This document shows, one piece after another, positions 52,375-60,557 of a DNA stretch of 64,000 nucleotides. A model generated the notes under the pieces. The model was not told where the DNA came from and did not search any database. It saw only the letters and a list, made by a program, of their open reading frames with translations. Each line of letters starts with the position of its first letter. Position 1 is the first letter of the stretch. Source of the DNA: Candidatus Eisenbergiella merdavium (GTDB taxonomy: Bacteria > Bacillota > Clostridia > Lachnospirales > Lachnospiraceae); NCBI GenBank assembly GCA_019119595.1, contig DWWS01000018.1, positions 62,001 through 126,000 on the forward strand, in the 5' to 3' direction. A program made the translations under genes and the position numbers.

Positions 52375-53748
52375 TCAGCCGTTTGCTGAAGCGGTCGTCC
52401 CCGCGCCGTCTTCCGCCGCGGCAGAGGCGGCCGCTTCTCCCGCAGTCCCGTGACTGGCCGTGGAATCCGCAAGTATATTCACCGTTGCGGTCACTGTGCC
52501 CACCTGTGTCACGGTATCCGGCAGGGAAACGGTAACCTCCATTTCTGCCTCTCCCTCTGAAAGCGTGGTCAGCGCGTTTTCCTGCATCCACGCGGCCACG
52601 TCGATGCTTCCCACAAGCTGGGCTACATCGATCTGATCCAGATCCCGCTGAAGCCCTCTCATCCGGATGGAAACGGTCTCTCCCGGCGCAAGCGACGCCT
52701 GATAGCCGGCGGGAACGTTCAAGATCTGAATCCTAGTCTGGTTCAGCTGCCTCGTCATATCGACAAGCGGCTCCACCTTCACCGTAACGGCGACTCTTCC
52801 GTTAAATCCGTCCTCAGAGGTATTCGTCAGACTCACGCCGTCCGGCAGATATTCCCGGATATCGATCAGCTCTACCACATCCTGGGTGGCTCCCGTCAGA
52901 TCCAGCTCCTCTGCCGGAATCCGAATCTCCTCCAGATTAGCCAGCGCTCCGCTTCTGCCCGCCACCGTTATCCTGTCCGGCGCACAGGAGATCTCTCCCG
53001 TCGCCTCATAGCCTGCGGCAGGCTCTCCCGCCGCCGAGGCCGTGACCGGAATTTCCTTCGTCTGCAGGATTGAAATGGAAACATTGGAGGTGCTCACACT
53101 CTTGGTGATCCTGCTGTTTCTGATCTCGTTCCCGTCCGCATCATAAAGGCGGATCGGCTCGGTAATGTTGATGTTCTCCGTCAGGCCGTCCACGTTCGCT
53201 TCCACCGCCGCCCGGTCCACCTGGGAAATGAGAGACTCCGGCCCGGAAATGCGCAGCGCGTTTCCGTCCGTCGTCAAAACGCCGCTTACGATATAGCCGT
53301 CCGCCGGCGTACCGATCTGATCGATCTCGATCACGAGCTGACGCTCCATCAGCTCCTCAACCTCAAGCCGTACCATGTCGATATTGCTGCTGATCTCGAC
53401 CTGATTTCCCGCGGCCCGGCTGGTCGAAAGCCGGATCGGGACCGTATTCGTGAAAGACAGCTCAGAAAAATCCGCCGTCGCCGTCACATCCGCCGAACCG
53501 ATATTCTCCAGGACCGAACGGTTTGCCCGCACCGTCACCGTCACCCGGTCCGTATCGTCCAGGACCTCCCAGGTCATCCCTTCGTCAGTCAGCAGGCTGG
53601 TGTTTTCCAGCTCTACAGGGACATTTCGGTAAACCTTTGTGTCCACCGGATCGTTGATATTCACTGACACCAGCCACAGCAGCACGGAAAAAACGACAGC
53701 CAGGATCTTCAGACCGATATTGTTAAAAAGCTTACCTGTTTTTTTCAT
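52375..53748 (-). CDS. cdaR: YbbR-domain protein CdaR
   Basis: A 457-residue protein with one N-terminal membrane segment (about 8-28) and four YbbR repeats outside the membrane; the first begins around DTKVYRNVPVEL. The C-terminus is an Ala/Thr/Gly-rich tail. CdaR binds CdaA and modulates c-di-AMP production. Its start lies inside the cdaA 3' end (17-base overlap) with GGAAAGGAC upstream. Confidence 0.92.
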   Translation of the reverse strand: MKKTGKLFNNIGLKILAVVFSVLLWLVSVNINDPVDTKVYRNVPVELENTSLLTDEGMTWEVLDDTDRVTVTVRANRSVLENIGSADVTATADFSELSFTNTVPIRLSTSRAAGNQVEISSNIDMVRLEVEELMERQLVIEIDQIGTPADGYIVSGVLTTDGNALRISGPESLISQVDRAAVEANVDGLTENINITEPIRLYDADGNEIRNSRITKSVSTSNVSISILQTKEIPVTASAAGEPAAGYEATGEISCAPDRITVAGRSGALANLEEIRIPAEELDLTGATQDVVELIDIREYLPDGVSLTNTSEDGFNGRVAVTVKVEPLVDMTRQLNQTRIQILNVPAGYQASLAPGETVSIRMRGLQRDLDQIDVAQLVGSIDVAAWMQENALTTLSEGEAEMEVTVSLPDTVTQVGTVTATVNILADSTASHGTAGEAAASAAAEDGAGTTASANG

Positions 53749-54628
53749 GCTTCGGCCGTCCTTTCCAGAGCTTTCTCTTTACCCTGCTGACTTTATTTTT
53801 CGGTTCGTTTTCCCCGTCCGGTTTGTTCTGTATCTTCTTCAGCTCTTCCTCCAGTTCTCCGCCGGTCAGCCCTCTCGACAGACCTCCCTCATATGCGACG
53901 CTGATCTGTCCTGTTTCCTCGGACACGATCACGGTCATGGAATCCGTGGCCTCGGACACACCCACGCCCGCCCGGTGCCTGGTTCCCAGCTCCTTGCTTA
54001 AGGACATGTTGTCCGAAAGCGGAAGGTAACAGGTGGCGGAGGTGATCCGGTCCCCTCTCACGATCACCGCTCCGTCATGCAGCGGCGTGTTATGTTCAAA
54101 AATATTGATCAGAAGCTGACTGGTCACGATGCCGTCCACAGCGATTCCGGTCCGCTCGTACTCTGTCAGGGGATCGTTCTGCTCCACAACGATAAGAGCC
54201 CCCGTTTTCACCTTTCCCATTTCCACGCAGGCCTTTGAAATCTCATGGATCGTCCTGTCGGAAAATCTCCCGTCCGCTCCCTTGCTCTGTTCAAAGGGAA
54301 ACAGGGATGAAAGGAATTCCCTTTTGCCAAGCTGCTCCAGCGCCCCTCTCAGCTCCGGCTGCAGGATGACCAGCAGGCCGAAGGCGCCGTATATCAGCGC
54401 ATTCTGCGCGATCCACAGGATGGTATTCATTTCAAAAATGGCCGCAATGAGGATGAATACCATGATGAAGATCACGCCCTTCACGAATACCCAGGCCTTG
54501 GTATTCTTGATCCACACCATGATGTGATAGACCACGAAGGAAATGATGATGATCTCAACGATATCCGTTATTCTCAGTGACGGTACATGTGCCAGATAAT
54601 TGTCCGCAAAGGATCTGATCAGTTCCAT
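53732..54628 (-). CDS. cdaA: diadenylate cyclase CdaA
   Basis: A 298-residue membrane enzyme that makes c-di-AMP from two ATP. Three N-terminal spans (about 20-95) precede the DAC domain with the motifs LHDGAVIVRGD (DGA) and LGTRHRAGVG (RHR), both intact. The C-terminal tail is basic and longer than usual. c-di-AMP controls potassium and osmolyte balance and wall integrity. AATAGGAC lies upstream of the ATG. Confidence 0.96.
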   Translation of the reverse strand: MELIRSFADNYLAHVPSLRITDIVEIIIISFVVYHIMVWIKNTKAWVFVKGVIFIMVFILIAAIFEMNTILWIAQNALIYGAFGLLVILQPELRGALEQLGKREFLSSLFPFEQSKGADGRFSDRTIHEISKACVEMGKVKTGALIVVEQNDPLTEYERTGIAVDGIVTSQLLINIFEHNTPLHDGAVIVRGDRITSATCYLPLSDNMSLSKELGTRHRAGVGVSEATDSMTVIVSEETGQISVAYEGGLSRGLTGGELEEELKKIQNKPDGENEPKNKVSRVKRKLWKGRPKHEKNR

Positions 54629-54634
54629 TTTGTC

Positions 54635-55624
54635 CTATTCCCGTTGTCTGTGTGCAGCGTCTCTCGTATTCGTATGCCTCACCCTGCGATTGTTCCGCTG
54701 CGTGGTTATTTTCTTTACCTTCTTTTCCGGCGTGGTAACTGCCGCCTTCGGCACCGCCTTCACATAATAATAATACTCATCATCCTCAAACTGCACCTTT
54801 TCCGTTCTGGAATAATCCAGATTGAACCGGAAAAACTGAACCACAAACGTTACGAGCACGCCCCCGACGCTTCCCAGGAGCACTCCCGGTATGGAAAAAT
54901 CCGCGTCATAGATCAGGTCGCCCACCAGGATCACGACAATATCCAGAAGCGCTCCCGATACGATCGCGATCGTCCAGGAATAGTCCACGGACAGCCTTCT
55001 GACCAGATAGACCAGGATCGTAGTCACCGCGAAAGCGGCCGCGATGATCAGCATCTCCCGGTTTCCGAAGACGCCGTCCAGGATCTCCCTGGTGCGTGTG
55101 AGCATAGACTCCGCAGCGGCTGAACTGAGCAGAGAGGCGTTCATGCTCATGTAGCTGACCAGATAATAGACAACTACGCCGCAGGCCACCGTAACGGCCG
55201 AAAGGGGATTGCCCAGAAGCCCGGCCAGAATGGGAGCCGCATAGGGAATCCGGAGGATGAACAAAAGGGGCGTGAGCATCACCAGCACGGCTCCCTTGGG
55301 CGTAAACCGGAAATACAGAAGGAACAGCAGCAGAAAGACCACAAGCGCCACTCCCGCGCATTCCAGAGACACCTCGTACAAATGCAGCGTTACAAAGCCC
55401 GCCGCCGCAAACAGCGTAAAATTCTTTGGCATGAAGGAGCAGATCAGGGAAACGATGAGAACCGCGGCAGCTCCGTTGATCTGGCTCATATAGCCGAGCT
55501 GTGCGTTGATCAGAAGCAGGCTCACCAGAGCGAGCAGGAATTTCAGCGCCGGCACGGCATATTCTTCATATTTCACATAGAAATTGCGGATATATTCCCG
55601 CACTACAAGCAATGATGTTGTCAT
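54635..55624 (-). CDS. membrane protein of unknown function upstream of cdaA
   Basis: A 329-residue protein with about nine hydrophobic segments and a hydrophilic tail rich in Tyr/Glu and then Arg. I do not recognise its family; segments such as INAQLGYMSQINGAAAVLIV suggest a transporter-like or polymer-related fold but no motif is decisive. It ends 6 bases before cdaA, so it is probably made with the c-di-AMP synthase. GCGAGGAAC precedes the ATG. Confidence 0.7.
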   Translation of the reverse strand: MTTSLLVVREYIRNFYVKYEEYAVPALKFLLALVSLLLINAQLGYMSQINGAAAVLIVSLICSFMPKNFTLFAAAGFVTLHLYEVSLECAGVALVVFLLLFLLYFRFTPKGAVLVMLTPLLFILRIPYAAPILAGLLGNPLSAVTVACGVVVYYLVSYMSMNASLLSSAAAESMLTRTREILDGVFGNREMLIIAAAFAVTTILVYLVRRLSVDYSWTIAIVSGALLDIVVILVGDLIYDADFSIPGVLLGSVGGVLVTFVVQFFRFNLDYSRTEKVQFEDDEYYYYVKAVPKAAVTTPEKKVKKITTQRNNRRVRHTNTRDAAHRQRE

Positions 55625-55657
55625 AAATGTTCCTCGCAGGAATACAGGCGCAGGCCC

Positions 55658-56056
55658 TTATTCCTCTTCTTCACTCCCGTCAAGCTCAGCCAGCATCCGG
55701 TCAAAGCCGACCGAAGCCTTATGGGCCTTCGCGTAGGTAATGTGTGCGATCACCCACGATACCAGAAGATATCCCCCGCACAGAACCGCATATGCCGTAA
55801 GCGCCTTTTTCCCAAGCGCCAGCAGCTCCTCCACATCCATTGCATAAAAAATGGAGGTTATTTCTTCCATTCTGTACAGCAGCCATATTCCGGCCAGGAT
55901 ACAGAACGCGATCGTAGTCGCGATCCAGGTCTTAAGAAGCGCAAAGCCCACAAAATCGCTCCTGAAAAAACCGCAGATTTCCCTGTCCCTTTTTCCTCTG
56001 CCCGACTCATATGCCGCCATCCGGGTCATAACCGCTACCTTTTTCTCATTAATCAT
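55658..56056 (-). CDS. small membrane protein of unknown function
   Basis: A 132-residue protein with two transmembrane segments (about residues 43-62 and 85-110) and an acidic C-terminal tail ending in four Glu. The family is not recognised. It sits between comF-like and the cdaA-adjacent membrane gene on the same strand, 6 bases after comF. AAGGTACC lies just before the ATG. Confidence 0.65.
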   Translation of the reverse strand: MINEKKVAVMTRMAAYESGRGKRDREICGFFRSDFVGFALLKTWIATTIAFCILAGIWLLYRMEEITSIFYAMDVEELLALGKKALTAYAVLCGGYLLVSWVIAHITYAKAHKASVGFDRMLAELDGSEEEE

Positions 56057-56062
56057 GGTACC

Positions 56063-56866
56063 TTACAGCCCCTTTCCAATCGCCAGAGTGATAAAAAACA
56101 CACGCCGTACCCCCGTCTTCCGGCACTCCAGCGCGGCAGCGTCAACGGTGCTGCCGGTGGTATAGATGTCGTCAATGATTACAATCGTATTTAATTTTAC
56201 ATCATCCTGCACTATTTTAAAAGCCTTTTTCAAATTATTTTGGCGTGCAGCTCCTTCCAGGGTCTTCTGCGGACTGGTATTTTTCACCCTGACCAGATAG
56301 CCGGAAAGCACCGGAATATCCAGCCTTTTTCCCAGCTCAAGCGCGAGCAGCTCCGCCTGATTGTAGCCCCTTGCCTGCTCCCTGCGCGGATGAAGCGGCA
56401 CCGGAATGAGGGCGTCCGGATGCCAGGAACGGATCAGCCCTCCCAGCCCTTCCGCAAGGGCTCTTCCCAGAAAAAGAGCGTATTCCCTCCTTCCCGCATA
56501 TTTAAAGCGGTAGATCGTCTGACGGACGCTGGCATAGGTATAAAGCGCCGCGCCCCTGTCAAATACATGCCTTCTGCGCCCGCAGTCGTGGCAGTATTCC
56601 GCGCCCTCGTCGGGAAGCTGCTTTCCGCATTTCAGGCAGCGCGGCTCCCTGACCGGAACCAGCGCGCTTTGGCATCCGCCGCAGATATCCCGTCCAAACG
56701 GCTTTACCGGCCTGTCGCAGACCGGGCATCTGCGCGGGAAAAGAAGGTCCGTCAGTATCCCTCCCGCAGCCGAAGCCGCGGGCAACAGATACCCCGCCCT
56801 CTTCCTCCCGCTTCCTTTCAGCGGCATCCTCATTTTTTCAGAACTCTTTCTTTCAGAACTCTTCAT
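56063..56866 (-). CDS. comF: ComF-family phosphoribosyltransferase-like protein
   Basis: A 267-residue protein. Two zinc-binding CxxC pairs (CPVC, CGGC; CLKCG, CHDCG; residues 46-95) precede a PRTase-like domain with IPVPLHPRREQARGYNQAEL and the PRPP loop VIIDDIYTTGSTVDAAA. In Bacillus, ComFC aids DNA uptake in competence; many non-competent species also have it. The start at 56866 overlaps the recD2 stop by 14 bases and follows AAAGGAG, so a longer or shorter start is unlikely. Confidence 0.92.
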   Translation of the reverse strand: MKSSERKSSEKMRMPLKGSGRKRAGYLLPAASAAGGILTDLLFPRRCPVCDRPVKPFGRDICGGCQSALVPVREPRCLKCGKQLPDEGAEYCHDCGRRRHVFDRGAALYTYASVRQTIYRFKYAGRREYALFLGRALAEGLGGLIRSWHPDALIPVPLHPRREQARGYNQAELLALELGKRLDIPVLSGYLVRVKNTSPQKTLEGAARQNNLKKAFKIVQDDVKLNTIVIIDDIYTTGSTVDAAALECRKTGVRRVFFITLAIGKGL

Positions 56867-59132
56867 CCGGCTCCTTTACCGCCATGATTTCCCCGATTCT
56901 CACATTCAGACCCGTAAAGCGCTTCGCTTCGCTCTCATTGCGGATCATGTCCTGAACCACCTGACGGCTCCCCAGTATCGTCACGCAGTCCCTGGCTCTC
57001 GTCACTCCCGTATAAAGGAGATTGCGGTTGAACAGCATCCTCGGCCCTCCCAGAAGGGGCATCAGCACCGCCGGGTATTCGCTCCCCTGGGATTTATGGA
57101 TGGTGATGGCGTATGCGAGCTCCAGCTCCACAGTCTGCTCAAAGCTGTAGGTCACCCGCCGCTGCTCGTCAAATTCCACCGTCATGGTGCGGGCGTATTC
57201 GTCGATCTGCCTGACGATCCCCATATCTCCGTTGAAGATCCCAACGCCCTTATCCACGGGAATGCCGTAGCGGCTCACCACCTCCCACTCGAGCTGGTAG
57301 TTGTTCTTCGTCTGCATCACCTTATCGCCCTCCCGGAAAAGCACGTCGGAGGACTGGAATTCCTTTTTGGAATCCGCCTTCGGATTCAGATATTCCTGCA
57401 GGATGCCGTTGAGCGTCTCGGCTCCCAGATTCCCCTTCCGCATGGGGGTGAGCACCTGAATATCCATGGGGCCGGCGTGCACATAGCCCGGCAGCTTTTC
57501 CCGGATCAGAAGGATCATGTGCTTGTAGATCACCTGCACATTGTCCCGCTCCAGGAAAAAGAAATCCCTGCTCTTATTATCCAGAGCGACCTCCTTTCCC
57601 TCATTGATCCTGTGGGCGTTGACGACGATATCGCTCTCCCCCGCCTGCCGGAAGATCTTCTTCAGCTCCACCACCGGAAAGGCCCTGCTTTCGATCAGAT
57701 CGCGCAGCACCTGCCCCGGCCCAACGGAGGGAAGCTGGTTCACATCCCCCACCAGCACCAGTCTGGTGCCCGGCGCCACCGCCTTTAACAGGGACTGAAA
57801 AAGCTGGATATCCACCATGGACATTTCATCCACGATGACAACGTCCGCCTCCAGCGGATTGTCCGCGTTCCGTTCAAAATGCGCCCGGCTCATGGAGAGC
57901 TTTCCGTTTTCATCCCCGTCCGGCAGGCCGGAAAGCTCCAGAAGCCGGTGGATGGTGCGCGCCTCATATCCGGTTGCCTCCGTCATCCGCTTCGCCGCGC
58001 GGCCTGTCGGCGCGGCGAGCAGGATATCCATGCCTTCCGCCTCAAAATAATGGATGATGGTGTTTATGGTGGTGGTCTTTCCCGTTCCCGGCCCGCCGGT
58101 AAGGATCATCACACCGTTTTTCACGCATTCCAGCACCGCCCTCTGCTGCAGCGTCTCCAGCTCGATCCCCAGGCCCTTCGCAAGCCTTTCGATATCCGAA
58201 AGAAGCTTTTCCTCCTCCGCTGGAAGGAAGCCCCCCTCCGGAGCGAAGCTCATATTCAGATCCGCCAGCATCCTGGCACAGGCAAGCTCCGCGTAATAAA
58301 ACACGGCGGCATATACGAAGGCCTCCTCCCCGGCCTGTTTGATCACCAGCTTGCGCTCCATGGCCAGATTCGGAATCTGAATGCTTACATATTCCGCAGA
58401 AAGCCCCAGAAGAAGCGCCGCCTTCTCCTCCAGCTGCCCCTTCGGCAGGCAGGTATTTCCGTCCGCCGCCGCAAGCTGAAGAGTATAAAGGATGCCGCTC
58501 CGGATCCGGAAATCGGAATCCGTATGGATCCCGATCCTGGCCGCCAGCTCATCCGCCCGCCGAAAGCCGATGCCTTCGATATCCTCGGCCAGCCGGTAGG
58601 GATTTTCCTCCAGGATATGATAGACCTGCGCGCCGTAGGTCTGGTAGATCCTCATGGCCAGCGCGTTGGAGATCCCGTACTTCTGCAGGTAGATCATCGC
58701 CTCCCGCATTTCCTTTTTTTCTTCCATCTGGGAGCCGATCTCCATGGCCTTCCGCTCGCTGATCCCCTTGATCTCGGCAAGGCGTTCCGGCTCCTGCTCC
58801 ACGATGCGGAAGGTGTCTCTGCCAAATTTTTTCACGATGCGGGCAGCGAGGGACGGCCCCACCCCCCGGATGGCGCCGGAGCCCAGATAGCGTTCGATGC
58901 TCTGCTCATCCTCCAGAACGGTCTCCACATAGCTTTCCACCTTAAACTGGCTGCCGTACACGGCATGCTCCACATAGCTTCCGTCAAGCTCCAGCCCCTC
59001 GCCCTCATCGATGGCCTGGAAGCTTCCCACACAGGTGATCTCCTCTCCCTCAGCGATCAGCTCAAAAACGGTGTAGCCGTTCTCCGTATTCCTGTATATG
59101 ATATGCTCCACATAGCCGGATACCTTCTCCAT
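56853..59132 (-). CDS. recD2: RecD2-type DNA helicase
   Basis: A 759-residue SF1B 5'-3' helicase not bound to RecBC. The N-terminal OB-like and helix-hairpin-helix region (GVGPSLAARIVKKFG, GIGFRRADELAARIG) precedes the motor domains: Walker A in LTGGPGTGKTTTIN, motif II VIVDEMSMVD, and motif VI YTGVTRARDCV. RecD2 acts in mismatch repair and replication fork processing. It is complete. GGGAGACG precedes the ATG. Confidence 0.95.
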   Translation of the reverse strand: MEKVSGYVEHIIYRNTENGYTVFELIAEGEEITCVGSFQAIDEGEGLELDGSYVEHAVYGSQFKVESYVETVLEDEQSIERYLGSGAIRGVGPSLAARIVKKFGRDTFRIVEQEPERLAEIKGISERKAMEIGSQMEEKKEMREAMIYLQKYGISNALAMRIYQTYGAQVYHILEENPYRLAEDIEGIGFRRADELAARIGIHTDSDFRIRSGILYTLQLAAADGNTCLPKGQLEEKAALLLGLSAEYVSIQIPNLAMERKLVIKQAGEEAFVYAAVFYYAELACARMLADLNMSFAPEGGFLPAEEEKLLSDIERLAKGLGIELETLQQRAVLECVKNGVMILTGGPGTGKTTTINTIIHYFEAEGMDILLAAPTGRAAKRMTEATGYEARTIHRLLELSGLPDGDENGKLSMSRAHFERNADNPLEADVVIVDEMSMVDIQLFQSLLKAVAPGTRLVLVGDVNQLPSVGPGQVLRDLIESRAFPVVELKKIFRQAGESDIVVNAHRINEGKEVALDNKSRDFFFLERDNVQVIYKHMILLIREKLPGYVHAGPMDIQVLTPMRKGNLGAETLNGILQEYLNPKADSKKEFQSSDVLFREGDKVMQTKNNYQLEWEVVSRYGIPVDKGVGIFNGDMGIVRQIDEYARTMTVEFDEQRRVTYSFEQTVELELAYAITIHKSQGSEYPAVLMPLLGGPRMLFNRNLLYTGVTRARDCVTILGSRQVVQDMIRNESEAKRFTGLNVRIGEIMAVKEPDEEF

Positions 59133-59230
59133 CTGACGTCTCCCGCCTCAAAAGCGGAAAATGCCCTGCTCCGAAGCCCATCTACAGGGCGGCTCTGAGC
59201 CTGTTCCTCCCGCTTTTTTATGTCCAACAA

Positions 59231-59253
59231 GGGCTGCCCCAACGGAGCAGCCC
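59231..59253 (-). terminator. hairpin after mreB
   Basis: GGGCTGC and GCAGCCC form a 7-bp stem 28 bases past the mreB stop. On the minus strand TTGTTGG follows, so it is a weak terminator. Confidence 0.5.
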
Positions 59254-59280
59254 CAACGCCTGTTTTATCCTTCGTTCTGT

Positions 59281-60276
59281 TCAGATCTCATCCTTATAGC
59301 CGCCAAGGAATTCCACGTATTTGCCCGTTCCGATGGCGACCGCCGTCATCGGATCCTCGGCGGTCATGGTGTTGATTCCCGTTCTTTCGCTGATCAGCTC
59401 CTCCAGCCCGCGCAGAAGGCTTCCGCCTCCGGTCAGAACGATGCCTCTGTCCGCGATATCCGCCGCAAGCTCCGGAGGCGTCCTCTCAAGCACGCTGTGG
59501 ATGGCCTCCACGATCTGAAGCGTGGGCTCCTTCAGCGCCTCCTCCGTTTCCTCGGAGGATACCTTCACCGTCTTCGGGAGGCCCGTCACCAGATTCCGTC
59601 CTCTCACATCCATATAATCAGGCTCCGGCCGCTTATAGGCGGAGCCGATCTTGATCTTGATATCCTCAGCCGTTCTCTCACCGATGAGCAGGTTATGTTT
59701 CTTTCTCATATAGCGGACCAGCGCTTCGTCAAAATCATCTCCCGCGATCTTGATCGACGCGCTCACAACGGTGCCGCCAAGGGAGATCACCGCGATGTCG
59801 GAGGTGCCTCCTCCGATATCCACGATCATATTTCCGCAGGGACGGGAAATGTCGATCCCGGCTCCGATCGCGGCCGCGATAGGCTCCTCGATGATGGAAA
59901 CCTCTCTCGCTCCGGCCTGATAGGTCGCGTCCTCAACCGCCTTCTTCTCCACCTCGGTAACGCCGCTGGGAACACAGACCGCGATCCTGGGCTTGCGGAA
60001 GGTCTTTCTTCCCAGCGCCTTCTGGATGAAATGCTTCAGCATCTTCTCCGTAACGGTATAATCGGAAATGACGCCCTGGCGCAGAGGTCTGACCGCAACG
60101 ATATTGCCGGGCGTGCGTCCCAGCATCAGTCTGGCGTCCTCGCCGATCGCCTTGATCTTGTTCGTATCTCTGTCAAAAGCAACGACGCTGGGCTCCTTCA
60201 GGACTACGCCCTTTCCTCTGATATAAACCAGTATGCTGGCTGTGCCAAGGTCAATTCCAATATCCGTGTACTGCAT
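59281..60276 (-). CDS. mreB: MreB-family rod-shape protein
   Basis: A 331-residue bacterial actin that guides lateral wall synthesis. ATP-site blocks are GIDLGTASILVY, MIVDIGGGTSDIAV and GIVLTGGGSLLRG. No mreC or mreD is next to it, so it may be an Mbl-like paralogue. The start at 60276 follows TGGAGG. Confidence 0.95.
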   Translation of the reverse strand: MQYTDIGIDLGTASILVYIRGKGVVLKEPSVVAFDRDTNKIKAIGEDARLMLGRTPGNIVAVRPLRQGVISDYTVTEKMLKHFIQKALGRKTFRKPRIAVCVPSGVTEVEKKAVEDATYQAGAREVSIIEEPIAAAIGAGIDISRPCGNMIVDIGGGTSDIAVISLGGTVVSASIKIAGDDFDEALVRYMRKKHNLLIGERTAEDIKIKIGSAYKRPEPDYMDVRGRNLVTGLPKTVKVSSEETEEALKEPTLQIVEAIHSVLERTPPELAADIADRGIVLTGGGSLLRGLEELISERTGINTMTAEDPMTAVAIGTGKYVEFLGGYKDEI

Positions 60277-60390
60277 ATTTTCCTCCAATCCAAATGAAGG
60301 CAGCACCAAACAGCCTCCGGCCGGGCTCCTCAAAGGAAGCTCAGCCGTCCCTTCTTCCGCGTCTTCTGTGCGCTGCCGTCTCTATCCTCT

Positions 60391-60417
60391 ATTATAGACC
60401 AAATCGTTATGAATCAA
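60391..60417 (-). promoter_or_regulatory. possible promoter of mreB
   Basis: Reading minus: TTGATT (60417-60412), only 15 bases, then TATAAT (60396-60391). The 281-base gap 60277-60557 has no other clear signal. Confidence 0.4.
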
Positions 60418-60557
60418 GCACCGATATTCCACATTTACAAAACCAGTCAAAATCCTGTCTTATTCTATTCAGTATAATGTTTTTAAACGCAATGCAGAAT
60501 ATACCGACTGTTATTATACCCCAAAAACACGGCATTGGAAAGCCTTTTCATAAAAAA

